From TC-15 sp034437275 (GTDB taxonomy: Bacteria > Chloroflexota > Anaerolineae > Aggregatilineales > Aggregatilineaceae), in the NCBI GenBank assembly GCA_034437275.1, contig DAOTUD010000185.1, forward strand, positions 38,070 through 102,069: a DNA stretch of 64,000 nt, written 5' to 3'. Positions 53,103 through 62,049 of this stretch are shown here, piece after piece. Numbering within the stretch: the first letter of the stretch is position 1; every line of letters starts with the position of its first letter. The notes under the pieces were generated by a model. That model ran no database searches. It was given only the letters and a program-made list of their open reading frames with translations, and was not told where the DNA came from. Made by a program: the position numbers and the translations under genes.

Positions 53103-53965
53103 GAAGCCCCCCCTAGATTGAGGTAATGCGCGATATTGGCCTGCGGATCAAGCACCCATTCAATGTGTGGTTCGGGGCAGGTCATTAAGGTTAGGATGCC
53201 GGGGCCGTGCCCGGTCATAATTGAATCGCCGTGAATGCATAGCGCGATACTCACCGCGCCGTGCCGGTAGCCGCGTCCGTAGCGGTGGTCGGCATTCGGG
53301 ATCACCACGAGATCACCCAGTCGCATCTGGTCGATACCCAGTTCCGCCATCAGCGCGCGGTCACCCGACATTAAGTCCTGATCAACAAATTCTGAGTTCA
53401 GCTCCGCGCCCGAGCCCATGATGCGTGGCGGCAATGCCATCGTTACGGGCACGCGGATCGTTTTGCGATCAACCGCCTCGATTGGAAGGCTGTTGAGCAA
53501 TGAGGGGCTGCATTTTTTGAGTTCGATATGGGGATAGTCTGTGAAGGCCAGGCCCCGACCATGCGCGATGATCTGGATCGTGTCGCCGACGCACAGCAGG
53601 TCGTTGATGTCGGGAGGAAAATCCACGAGCAGCCGGGCGTGTTCGCCGGTCACGATGCCGGCTGTGCCCGTAGCCAGGCCGCTGGTAACCACCGCCGGGT
53701 TGCCGATGCAGGTCAGGTAATGCAGGGCGAAATCAGCTTCTTGGTCGGGGTTGGCAATCGAGACGCCGGGTTCAACGTGGTCGCCAGCGTAGCCGAATGC
53801 CGGATCGCCCACCCGGGCATTATACGTGACGCCAGCCATGCCGGGAAGGATACGCGCGGTGCCGCTGGCGTCGGGGATGTAGCCCGGATATCGTAAACCG
53901 GGTTGGCTTACTTGGCCCGAAACGGCAATTTTGACCAGTTGATCAGCATTCGTTGTTAATGCCAT
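53099..53965 (-). CDS. DUF4438 protein, copy 1 (first gene of the minus-strand arm)
   Basis: 288 residues from ATG 53965 (CGGAG about 12 bases upstream). Same layout as copy 2: TNADQLVKIAVSGQVSQPG, GVTYNARVGDPAFGYAGDHVEPGVSI, GTAGIVTGEHARLLVDF, LKKCSPSLLNSL, RHGAVSIALCIHGDSIMTGHGPGILTLMT. Conserved His, Asp and Gly clusters near the end could bind a metal or sugar-like ligand, but function is unknown. It heads an operon of about 19 genes, which makes it a candidate for the defining step or structural module of the pathway. Confidence 0.8.
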   Translation of the reverse strand: MALTTNADQLVKIAVSGQVSQPGLRYPGYIPDASGTARILPGMAGVTYNARVGDPAFGYAGDHVEPGVSIANPDQEADFALHYLTCIGNPAVVTSGLATGTAGIVTGEHARLLVDFPPDINDLLCVGDTIQIIAHGRGLAFTDYPHIELKKCSPSLLNSLPIEAVDRKTIRVPVTMALPPRIMGSGAELNSEFVDQDLMSGDRALMAELGIDQMRLGDLVVIPNADHRYGRGYRHGAVSIALCIHGDSIMTGHGPGILTLMTCPEPHIEWVLDPQANIAHYLNLGGAS

Positions 53966-54040
53966 TGGCTGATCTGCTCCGTTTGTACAAAATACACAAG
54001 TTGAATTGCATGAATACGGCGTTCTGGGATGCGCAGATAG

Positions 54041-54069
54041 TTGACACTTATTCCGCTGCTCCCTATAAT
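54041..54069 (+). promoter_or_regulatory. Consensus sigma-70 promoter of the GntR-led arm
   Basis: TTGACA (54041-54046), 17-base spacer, TATAAT (54064-54069): both hexamers are perfect. The start would be near 54077, and the putative operator lies just downstream. A minus-strand candidate for the DUF4438 arm is TCGACA, 17 bases, TAAATT (54097 down to 54069), weaker. Confidence 0.85.
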
Positions 54070-54087
54070 TTACATTATTCATGGTCG

Positions 54088-54139
54088 ATTGTCGACAGTA
54101 TACCGATGACAATTATAGGATTAGCGAAATGGGATTGTC
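54088..54139. promoter_or_regulatory. Candidate GntR operator cluster
   Basis: ATTGTC (54088-54093) and GACAAT (54108-54113) form an inverted repeat; the left arm is nested in the palindrome TGTCGACA (54090-54097); a third ATTGTC lies at 54134-54139. The cluster follows the consensus promoter and precedes the regulator's own ATG, fitting autorepression and control of both arms. Confidence 0.5.
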
Positions 54140-54145
54140 AAGCAG

Positions 54146-54838
54146 ATGACCAACAACATCTCACTGAACCAAATCAACAACAAGCCCTTGCGCGAGCAGG
54201 TGGTGGATGCTTTGCGCGATGCGATTGTGCAAGGTGAACTCAAGCCTGGCCAGACATTGGTGGAGGTTGATCTAGCTAATCAGATTGGCGTCAGTCGCGC
54301 GCCAATCCGTGAGGCGTTACAGATTCTCAATAGTGAAGGGTTGCTGGAGACAGTGCCGTATCATGGCACGACCGTACGGCGATTGACAAAGACCGATATC
54401 GAGGAGCTTTACAGTCTGCGCAGTGTACTGGAAGTCTTCGCGGTCCGCCGGATCATTGCCCGCAAACGTCCCGAAGATGTCGAGCTATTGCAAGCCCATT
54501 ATCATGACATGTTGAAAATGGCTGACGAAGGCAATCTAAAACGAATCAACGACATTGACCGTTCATTTCATACGACGTTGATCGAGCTTAGCCGGCACAG
54601 CATGCTGATCTCGATCTGGAGCGGTGTCGCGCTGCGCGTGCGGCAGGTGATGGCGTTACTAAATGAGATGAACGCTGACATGAAACAGATCGCGTATAAC
54701 CATCTACCGATTATTGATGCGATTGCTGCATGGGATGAAAAAAAGGCAACGGAATTGATCAGGCAGCACATTGCGGCAACCGGCGAACTGATTGCTGTCA
54801 GTTGGGTCCAGCACGAGTCAGAAGAAGAAGACACATGA
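54146..54838 (+). CDS. GntR family regulator with FCD ligand domain
   Basis: 230 residues. Winged helix at about 12-78 (LREQVVDALRDAIVQGEL ... ANQIGVSRAPIREALQIL) and an all-helical FCD domain (about 85-220) with LYSLRSVLEVFAVRRI, DRSFHTTLIELSRH and HLPIIDAIAAWD, the Asp/His residues that bind metal and a carboxylate effector. Such regulators (FadR, LldR, NanR-like) are usually repressors released by a pathway acid. Probably controls both divergent arms. Coupled (ATGA) to the next gene. Confidence 0.92.
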   Translation: MTNNISLNQINNKPLREQVVDALRDAIVQGELKPGQTLVEVDLANQIGVSRAPIREALQILNSEGLLETVPYHGTTVRRLTKTDIEELYSLRSVLEVFAVRRIIARKRPEDVELLQAHYHDMLKMADEGNLKRINDIDRSFHTTLIELSRHSMLISIWSGVALRVRQVMALLNEMNADMKQIAYNHLPIIDAIAAWDEKKATELIRQHIAATGELIAVSWVQHESEEEDT

Positions 54839-55791
54839 CACCGCCATTTCGCGCTCTGGTAACCGGCGCTGGTGGTTTTGTGGGCCGCAACATTGTCCGG
54901 GTGCTGCTCGAAACGGGGTGTTACGTTGTCGCCCTGGATCGCGTGTATGACGAGGACCTGCGTCGCGCGTGGTTAGAACGGTGGAGTACTGAACTCGACC
55001 TGATTGAAGCTGAGACGTCCCGGCTTCCAGGGTATGCAGTCGATGGCATTATTCATGCAGCGGCACTCACGGCGACCGCTGAGGAGAGCCACCAAGCCCC
55101 TGAAGCACATCTGCGCGCCAATCTTGACCCACTTTTGGATGTACTGGAATGGGCCGAGAGACAGGGCGTCCGGCGCACGATCGTTCTGAGTTCAGATGCT
55201 GTTTTCAGGTCCAGCCAGCCAGGCTCGATCGCAGAAGCGACTCCGGTATCTCCACTGGGATTATACGCAGTAGCTAAGTCCACAGCGGAGCAATTGTGTG
55301 AAACACTGCGCAAGCAGCACCAACGTGATGTTGTAGCGGTTCGGTTGGGCAACATCTACGGTCCGCAAGAGCGGTCGCGGCAGACGCGCCCGCGCGTCAG
55401 TCTGGCAAACAGGATGGTCAACAATGCTATGCAATACGGAATGCTGAGAGTTTTCGAGGGTGAGCCTGCGTCTGATTGGACTTATGCGCCGGATGTGGGC
55501 CGTGCGTTGTTTGCGCTGCTGAAGGCACCCCTATTGCAGCACCATCTTTACCATGTGGCATCGGAACAACTGTTTACGCCGTTAGACATTGCACAGGCGA
55601 TTAAGGCGATCCTGCCTGAAACTACATTGGAGATACGCAAGGGGTCAGACCCAGGGCGGCAATCTGAAACCCGGCTGGGGTATTTGAGCAGCGAGCGAAT
55701 GCGGCGTGAGTTCGCTTTCGATCAATGGACCCCCTTTTCGGAAGGATTGCAGTCCGTGATCAACTGGCAGCAAGCGGAGATGGCACAGTGA
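54835..55791 (+). CDS. NAD-dependent epimerase/dehydratase (extended SDR)
   Basis: 318 residues from ATG 54835. ALVTGAGGFVGRNIVRVLLETG (about 6-27), HAAALTATAEES (about 78), the catalytic Ser in VLSSDAVF and YAVAKSTAEQL (Tyr-x-x-x-Lys, about 142), and RLGNIYGPQERS (about 167). Extended SDRs act on nucleotide sugars or free sugar acids (uronate dehydrogenase-like). It hints at a sugar or polyol part in the substrate. Confidence 0.9.
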   Translation: MTPPFRALVTGAGGFVGRNIVRVLLETGCYVVALDRVYDEDLRRAWLERWSTELDLIEAETSRLPGYAVDGIIHAAALTATAEESHQAPEAHLRANLDPLLDVLEWAERQGVRRTIVLSSDAVFRSSQPGSIAEATPVSPLGLYAVAKSTAEQLCETLRKQHQRDVVAVRLGNIYGPQERSRQTRPRVSLANRMVNNAMQYGMLRVFEGEPASDWTYAPDVGRALFALLKAPLLQHHLYHVASEQLFTPLDIAQAIKAILPETTLEIRKGSDPGRQSETRLGYLSSERMRREFAFDQWTPFSEGLQSVINWQQAEMAQ

Positions 55792-56822
55792 CAACTGATT
55801 TGCGCATTGTATTGGCGGGGCTAGGTGTGCGCGGGCGTTATTGGGCTGAGGTCATTAATCGCTCACCGCGCTGTGCGATCGCCGCCTACGCCGATCCTAA
55901 TCCCGAAGCATGTAAGCTCGCAGTCACCCGGTTTGGCGAGCGGCCCGTATTTGCTTCTGCACAAGAAGCGTTGGCAGCCTTGCCAGACGCCACTGCGCTC
56001 ATTCTTGCCAATCCCCCGGTTGGCCGCGAAAGCCAGATTCGCGCTGCAATCGAATGCAATGTGCCGATGCTGATCGAAAAACCACTCGCGCTAAGCCTTT
56101 CAGAGGCCGCCCAATTCGTTTCGTTGGCTGAAAAGGCAAATGTGCCGCTGATGGTGGGTCTCAATTTCCGCTATCTGGCGGTGACCAGGGAGACAAAAAC
56201 GATCCTGGAGCGCGGCACCGTCGGACAGGCTGCGTTTGCGCACTTCACCTACGAGCGGTACCGGGACGGTCACCGGCCTGATCTTAATAAGTACCCGTTA
56301 ACAATGCAGCATCCGATGTTATGGGAGCAGTCGATCCATCATTTCGACCTGATGCGCTTTGTTTACGAACAGGAGCCTGTCTCAGTACAGTGCCAGACAT
56401 GGAATCCGTCATGGAGCATGTACGACGATGACACAAATGTGGCCGCGATTTTTAAATTTGATGGCGGCATGATCGTCAATTACCAGGGCACCTGGCAGGG
56501 TAACTGGAACATCCCCCATTTCGAATGGCGTACTGAATGCACTGAGGGCATTATCAGCCAGCGCGATCAGTTTGGTGCATTGCATTACGCGCGCCGGGAT
56601 GATCCGCAATTGACTCCGGTGGACTTACCACCACATGAGACTTGGATTACAGAAACATCAGGGTTGCTCGAGGCCTTCGTTCGCTCGGTATTGGATGGCG
56701 TCACGCTGCAATGCAGCGGGCGGGATCATCTAATGTCACTGGCAATGCTTGAAGCATGTATCCGGTCATCTGAGCAGCAGCGTGGTGTCCCAATCACTGA
56801 TGTACTCCCTATGGCGATCTAA
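55788..56822 (+). CDS. Gfo/Idh/MocA family oxidoreductase, first copy
   Basis: 344 residues from GTG 55788 (GTGA overlap; GGAG 9 bases upstream). Rossmann IVLAGLGVRGRYWAEVI (about 7-23), NPPVGRESQIRAAIECNVPMLIEKPLALS with the catalytic E-K-P (about 100), and HHFDLMRFVY (about 186) with the His of the H-x-x-D active site. It oxidises or reduces sugars, inositols or amino sugars with NAD(P). A second family member lies at 62050. Confidence 0.92.
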   Translation: MTTDLRIVLAGLGVRGRYWAEVINRSPRCAIAAYADPNPEACKLAVTRFGERPVFASAQEALAALPDATALILANPPVGRESQIRAAIECNVPMLIEKPLALSLSEAAQFVSLAEKANVPLMVGLNFRYLAVTRETKTILERGTVGQAAFAHFTYERYRDGHRPDLNKYPLTMQHPMLWEQSIHHFDLMRFVYEQEPVSVQCQTWNPSWSMYDDDTNVAAIFKFDGGMIVNYQGTWQGNWNIPHFEWRTECTEGIISQRDQFGALHYARRDDPQLTPVDLPPHETWITETSGLLEAFVRSVLDGVTLQCSGRDHLMSLAMLEACIRSSEQQRGVPITDVLPMAI

Positions 56823-56941
56823 GTTCGAGATTCCAATGTTCACCTGGAGCAAGGAGTGGCTATATAAGACATATGAGCATGATCCTGCAAACCATTGTCC
56901 GATACCATCTGTATTTTGTTTTTAGGAGTATGGAGAGAATC

Positions 56942-58525
56942 ATGTCCAAGTTTCGCACCTTAGGTACTCTGTTTGTTCTGGTGGCGCTGTTAGCAGGTAT
57001 TCTGCCCTTGACAGTCAGCGCCCAAGCACCCGGACCAGATGAAAACACGCTGGTCATTGCGCAAACGACGGATGCTCAAAGTCTCGATCCGCCCCAAGTA
57101 GGATCGCGTCCGGATGACAATATCGTTTCGCACATGTTCGCCACTTTGTTTGAAATTGATGACTTTGGGAACATTGTGCCGTTCCTGGCCAAGGACTACC
57201 GGTTGAGTGATGACGGTACTGAGGTCACATTCGTGCTCAATGAGGGCCTGACCTGTCATGATGGCGAACCCCTGACCGCCGAGGATGTCGTCTACACCTT
57301 CCAGCGTGCGGCGGACCCGGCGAACGAATTCACGGGCAATACCCCCGGTTTCGTGTTCGCGTCTGTTGCCTATCAAGATGCGCGCGTCGACAGCGAGTTG
57401 GAAGCTACGATCATCCTTGAGCGTTACCAGTCAATCGCGCTCGGCTTGCTCTCTGAAGTTCATATCCACTGCAAGGACTCGTATGAGGCCATGTCGTTGG
57501 AAAAAGCTTCCAGCACCCCGATTGGCTCCGGCCCATACAAGTTCGTCGAGTGGGTCAAGGACGACTATCTGATAATGGAGAAGTGGGACGAGTTCGAGCT
57601 GCGTGATCCCTACTTCGACCGAATCGTGTGGCGCGTCATTCCGGAAGCATCCACCCGTACCGCCGAGTTGATCGCGGGCAACGTGGACATCATCACCAAC
57701 GTGCACCCCGACCAGCATGACGCGGTCAATAGCTCCGATACGTCCTCAGTGATCCCGGTTGAGGGTCTCCGCCGCATTTACGTGGGCTTCAACTTCACCG
57801 ACAATTTCCAGAGCGAATGCGCACAGGCAATAAAGGACACCGATGTGCGTGTGGCCCTGCAGTATGCGGTCGATGTGCCCACGATCTGTGAAGCACTGCT
57901 CGGGGTGCCGTGTGAGCGCGCGACGGGCCTGGTAAACGCCCCGAATGATAATCCCGATCTGGAACCGTATCCCTACGATCCGGACAAGGCCGAAGAGTTG
58001 TTAGATGCGGCTGGCTATCCGCGCGGTGACGGCGGTTGGCGTCTGGAATGCACGCTGCAGGCAGGTCGCGATCGGTATCTGAACGATGTCAACGTTGTGC
58101 TGTCGATCTGCCAGTATCTCGAAGACGTAGGCGTCAAGATGGACTGTGACTTGATGGACTTCCGCGCTGAGTTTGTCCCTGCACTGGTGTCGCAGCAGGC
58201 CGGCGAGATGTTCTTTGTCGGGTCTGGCGGTGGCAACTGGAACGCGTTGTACGAGATGGCCGACTTTGCCAGCGAGACTTCGAACCCGAACTATGGCTTC
58301 TGGGACAATCAGGGATGGTTCGAGCGGTGGCGCTCTCTGGCCGAGATTCGCGATCCGCAACAGGAACGCGAGGTTGTGCTGGAGATGTTGGAAGTCTTCT
58401 ATAACGATCCGCCCTGGCTGTTGCTGTATATGCAGCCGGATTTCTACGGTGTGAGCAATCGCCTTGATTGGCAGCCGCGCCGTGACGAACGCGTGATTAC
58501 GTTTAACGCAGCACTCGCAGAGTAA
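56942..58525 (+). CDS. ABC transporter substrate-binding protein, family 5 (peptide/nickel type)
   Basis: 527 residues from ATG 56942 (GGAGAG upstream). Signal peptide (about 1-24, LGTLFVLVALLAGILPLTVSA). Dpp/Opp-type landmarks: FATLFEIDDFGNIVPFLAKDYRLSDDG (about 62-88), FVLNEGLTCHDGEPLTAEDVVYTFQR and YKFVEWVKDDYLIME. It captures a ligand outside the cell for the permeases encoded next. Several Cys are present (HCKDS, ECAQ, CEALLGVPCE), more than typical. Confidence 0.93.
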   Translation: MSKFRTLGTLFVLVALLAGILPLTVSAQAPGPDENTLVIAQTTDAQSLDPPQVGSRPDDNIVSHMFATLFEIDDFGNIVPFLAKDYRLSDDGTEVTFVLNEGLTCHDGEPLTAEDVVYTFQRAADPANEFTGNTPGFVFASVAYQDARVDSELEATIILERYQSIALGLLSEVHIHCKDSYEAMSLEKASSTPIGSGPYKFVEWVKDDYLIMEKWDEFELRDPYFDRIVWRVIPEASTRTAELIAGNVDIITNVHPDQHDAVNSSDTSSVIPVEGLRRIYVGFNFTDNFQSECAQAIKDTDVRVALQYAVDVPTICEALLGVPCERATGLVNAPNDNPDLEPYPYDPDKAEELLDAAGYPRGDGGWRLECTLQAGRDRYLNDVNVVLSICQYLEDVGVKMDCDLMDFRAEFVPALVSQQAGEMFFVGSGGGNWNALYEMADFASETSNPNYGFWDNQGWFERWRSLAEIRDPQQEREVVLEMLEVFYNDPPWLLLYMQPDFYGVSNRLDWQPRRDERVITFNAALAE

Positions 58526-58544
58526 CACTTTCCGTAGCGCTTTC

Positions 58545-58572
58545 AGGAGCACGCATTACGGTGCGTGCTCCT
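58545..58572 (+). other. Strong stem-loop between binding-protein and permease genes
   Basis: 11-bp perfect stem AGGAGCACGCA/TGCGTGCTCCT with a 6-base loop (TTACGG), followed by TCTCTCG. The weak pyrimidine tail suggests a partial terminator or mRNA-stabilising hairpin that raises binding protein over permease, as in many ABC operons. Confidence 0.65.
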
Positions 58573-58621
58573 TCTCTCGTTTGATGACCGAGGAACTTGC
58601 AGTCGTTTTAGGCAAAACAAG

Positions 58622-59599
58622 ATGAGACGATACCTGATACAGCGTGTTCTACAATCCATCGTCGTTATCTTCGGCGTGACAGTCCTGTCATTTTTCTCGT
58701 TGCATCTGGCCGGTGACCCCACACTGCTGTATGTCAACGAACGTGCCAGTGACGCAGAAATTGAAGAGACACGTCGCAAGCTCGGCTTTCACCGTCCGGC
58801 GCATGAGCAATACTTTGCATTTATGAAGGATATGGTGCAAGGTGATTTTGGCAAATCCCTGGTCACTAAAACCCCGGCCCTAGATTTAATCCGGGACCGG
58901 CTCCCGGCAACGATCGAACTCACGGCTTTCGCAATGTTGATCGCCACCGTCTTTTCGATCCCGATTGGTTTGCTTGCGGCAACTAAAAGGGGGACATCCT
59001 ATGATGGCGGAATTATGCTCTTCGCGATTTTCGGGCAATCTATCCCAAGTTTCTGGTTAGGGATCATGCTGATGCTCTATGTCGGTTTGAACTGGGATTT
59101 GTTGCCCATATCCGGGCATGTACCATTGCTAAAACCGCTGCTCGCTGGTGACTTCGCTACGTTCGTGAACAACTTCCCCAGCGCGATCGAGCATCTGCTC
59201 ATGCCGGGCTTCACGATCGCCATGTTCTCACTATCGCGCAATGCACGTTTGATCCGTTCGTCAATGCTGGAAGTGTTGGCGCTTGATTACGTCCGAACCG
59301 CGCGCGCGAAGGGCTTGCGTGACCGCACGGTCGTGATCCGGCACGCTTTTCGCAACGCCCTAATCCCCTTTGTGACGATTCTTGGGTTGGAGTTTGGCTT
59401 TCTTCTCAGCGGGGTGGTCGTTGTCGAGACCGTGTTTTCATGGCCGGGGGTAGGACGGTTGGTGTTCAATTCGATCAATCAGCGTGATATCCCTGTCGTG
59501 CAGGCGACGGTCGTTATTTTCTCACTGATGTTTGTGGGGCTGAATTTGCTCGTCGACTTAATCTACGCGCGCCTCGACCCGCGTATTCGTCTGGGCTAA
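58622..59599 (+). CDS. ABC transporter permease, DppB-type
   Basis: 325 residues from ATG 58622 (MRRYLIQRVLQSIVVIFGVT). Six membrane helices, the BPD_transp_1 domain (about 95-325) with the cytosolic EAA loop DYVRTARAKGLRDRTVVIRHAFRNALIP (about 222-249). It forms half of the membrane channel with the DppC-type protein. Six bases separate it from the next gene. Confidence 0.95.
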   Translation: MRRYLIQRVLQSIVVIFGVTVLSFFSLHLAGDPTLLYVNERASDAEIEETRRKLGFHRPAHEQYFAFMKDMVQGDFGKSLVTKTPALDLIRDRLPATIELTAFAMLIATVFSIPIGLLAATKRGTSYDGGIMLFAIFGQSIPSFWLGIMLMLYVGLNWDLLPISGHVPLLKPLLAGDFATFVNNFPSAIEHLLMPGFTIAMFSLSRNARLIRSSMLEVLALDYVRTARAKGLRDRTVVIRHAFRNALIPFVTILGLEFGFLLSGVVVVETVFSWPGVGRLVFNSINQRDIPVVQATVVIFSLMFVGLNLLVDLIYARLDPRIRLG

Positions 59600-59604
59600 G
59601 GCTT

Positions 59605-60556
59605 ATGACTGATCAATCTTATTTGACCCTGCCCGTAACCGGTGCTGAGCCGGAAGTTGTCTCGCTCAGAATCCCGACGGTCGACGTCTCGGTCTGGCGT
59701 CGCGCACGCGTAAGCATGCTGCGAGCGCGCTGGCCTCTGATGGCGCTGTTGATCCTTTTGACGGTGACATTACTGGCGATCTTTGGCCCCCAGATCGCGC
59801 CCAAAGACCCCAATCGTTTGACACTGTCAGTACGTCTCCAACCACCAATGGAAGAGAATCGCCAGGGTGAAGTGGAGTATTACCTGGGAACAGATGCGCT
59901 GGGCCGGGATGTGCTTTCCCGCCTGATTTATGGGGCGCGCATTTCACTCGCAGTGGGGTTTGTGGCTGTATTCATTGGCGGTACGTTGGGTACGCTCTTG
60001 GGAATGGTCGCGGGATTTTTCGGCGGTCGTGTGGACGATGTCATTATGCGTCTGGCTGATATCCAACTCGCGTTTCCATTTATTCTGCTCGCAATCATGG
60101 TACTTGTTGTGCTGGGATCGGGCGTACTGAACCTGGTCCTGGTGCTCGGTATCGGGCAGTGGGTGACGTATGCCCGCATTGCTCGCGGCGAAGCGATTTC
60201 CCAGCGCGAGAAGGAATATGTCGAAGCAGCACGCAGCATCGGTTCGAGCAATTTTCGCATCATGTTTCTGGGGATTCTGCCGAATATTCTGCCCCCCCCT
60301 AATCGTGATCGCCTCGTTCAATGTCGCAAGTGTAATCTTGGCTGAGGCGTCGCTCTCGTTCCTGGGGTTAGGTGTGCCGCCGACTGTACCGACCTGGGGC
60401 GGTATGTTGGCCGAGAGTCGCGATCAACTGCTGGCCAATCGCTGGTGGCTGGTCGTTTCGCCGGGGGTGGCGATCATGCTGACAGTCTTGTCGCTCAACA
60501 TCCTGGGCGACTGGTTGCGCGACTTTTTGGACCCGCGTCTGCGTGGCACGATCTAG
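59605..60556 (+). pseudogene. ABC transporter permease, DppC-type, frameshifted
   Basis: The frame from ATG 59605 gives a normal DppC start (cytosolic tail, first helix about 40-60, the EAA loop EKEYVEAARSIGSSNFRIMFLGILPNIL). It then hits a run of eight C (60292-60299) and ends early at 60345. With seven C the frame continues PPLIVIASFNVASVILAEAS to the proper end at 60556 (LRDFLDPRLRGTI). The gene is therefore intact except for a one-base insertion in a homopolymer: a true mutation, a phase-variable tract or a sequencing error. Corrected length is about 316 residues. Confidence 0.88.
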
Positions 60557-60650
60557 GCAGTTTGGCGGCGGCGGAACGGTCTTTGCCGGGCTGGTATTCA
60601 TGTTGCAGTGGTGATGCGTATCCAGTAATAACAAAAGAGAAAAGGGTATT

Positions 60651-62036
60651 ATGGCTGACACATTTGTAGGCATACAGATCGGTGCAATCAGTTTTGTGGA
60701 CGAAGGCGTCGAACCGGTACTCGATTTGCTGCACGAAAAGGCAGGCGTCAATGCATTGCTAATTTCGGCCCTGTCTTGGAGCATTGGCAATGCGGGCCGG
60801 GCTGCATTTGGGTTCCCTGATCACGGCGTCCAGGAGCCAGACAATCTTCAAGGCGGCGCATTTTTTGAGACCGACCCCGATTATTATCAGGCGACATTCC
60901 ACAAGAAATTTGCGGCTCCCGATCCACTGTATGCAGGCTTCGACACACTCGCTGACGTGATCTCCGCCGCACACGCACGGGGGATGAAGGTCTATCCGTA
61001 TTACTGCGAGACATCGAGTTCGGCGATCCGGTCATTATGGCAGCCGGGATTTCCACATTTCCTTGACCGCGATCACTGGGGCAAGGTCGCCACACGGCCT
61101 TCGCTGCTGAATCCGGACTACCGCGCCTGGTGGCGCGCGGTGATCGAGGACTGGTTCCAGAACCATGATCTGCAAGGATTGCTGTGGGGGGTAGAGCGCC
61201 AGAGTCCGCTGATGGACATTTTCCGCGCCGACAGCAGCACCGGCTTTGACGAGTACTTCAAAACGGAGGCCCGCGCGCGCAATATCGACGTACAGCGCGC
61301 GCTCGAAGGTTACCGGGCGATCGACATCTTCTTGCGCGGTGTGCGCGACGGCGAACGCCCGCGTGATGGCGTATTTATTACCTTGCTCCGGCACTTGCTA
61401 CATCATCCGGAAGTGTTGATGTGGGAAAAAATGTGGCTGGACGCACATCAAGATTTCTACCACGAGATCGCCGGTTTGGTTAAGTTCTTTGACCCCAATT
61501 ACGAAGTTGGCCTGGGCGTCTGGCAGGTTATCAACACGTACAATCCCTATCTGCGGGCCCAATATGACCAATCTGACTTCGCGGAATATGCCGACTGGCT
61601 CAAGCCTGTGCTGTACCATACGCCAGCGGGGGCGCGTTTTGCCGGGTTCGCGGAATCGTGGCACAAAGGCGTGCTGGCCGATGCGACACCGGGCGGCGCG
61701 TACAATGCATTGGCTACTGTCCTCGGCATTGAAGACTTCATCGCGCCGCGTGAAGAGGGAGCAATGGCCGGTTTCAAACCGGGTTACGTCAAGCAGTGGA
61801 CCGAAGACCTGATCGCAGCAACTGGCGGGCGTTGCAAAGTCTATCCGGGTATTGGCGTCGGTGTTGGCCACGCGGGGGCGAGCAAACCGATCACCCCGGA
61901 CGAAGTCAAAGATGCGATTCACGCCGGGTTCGAAGGTGGTGCAAGTGGGGTGTTGATCTCACGGAATTACTCCGAAGCTGAACTGCGTAACGTGGAAGCT
62001 GTGGGGGCGGCTCTACGCGAACGCGGGTTGATTTGA
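60651..62036 (+). CDS. Unrecognised TIM-barrel-like (glycoside-hydrolase-like) protein
   Basis: 461 residues, no signal peptide. FVGIQIGAISFVDEGVEPVLDLL, DVISAAHARGMKVYPYYCETSS (about 103-124), NPDYRAWWRAVIEDWFQNHDLQGLLWGVERQSPLMDI (Glu after a strand, about 156-192) and GVLISRNYSEAELRN near the end follow the beta/alpha order of glycoside-hydrolase-like barrels. I do not recognise a named family. The position between ABC genes and a Gfo/Idh/MocA enzyme suggests a glycan or glycoside step in the cytosol. Confidence 0.65.
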   Translation: MADTFVGIQIGAISFVDEGVEPVLDLLHEKAGVNALLISALSWSIGNAGRAAFGFPDHGVQEPDNLQGGAFFETDPDYYQATFHKKFAAPDPLYAGFDTLADVISAAHARGMKVYPYYCETSSSAIRSLWQPGFPHFLDRDHWGKVATRPSLLNPDYRAWWRAVIEDWFQNHDLQGLLWGVERQSPLMDIFRADSSTGFDEYFKTEARARNIDVQRALEGYRAIDIFLRGVRDGERPRDGVFITLLRHLLHHPEVLMWEKMWLDAHQDFYHEIAGLVKFFDPNYEVGLGVWQVINTYNPYLRAQYDQSDFAEYADWLKPVLYHTPAGARFAGFAESWHKGVLADATPGGAYNALATVLGIEDFIAPREEGAMAGFKPGYVKQWTEDLIAATGGRCKVYPGIGVGVGHAGASKPITPDEVKDAIHAGFEGGASGVLISRNYSEAELRNVEAVGAALRERGLI

Positions 62037-62049
62037 GGAGCGAATAACA

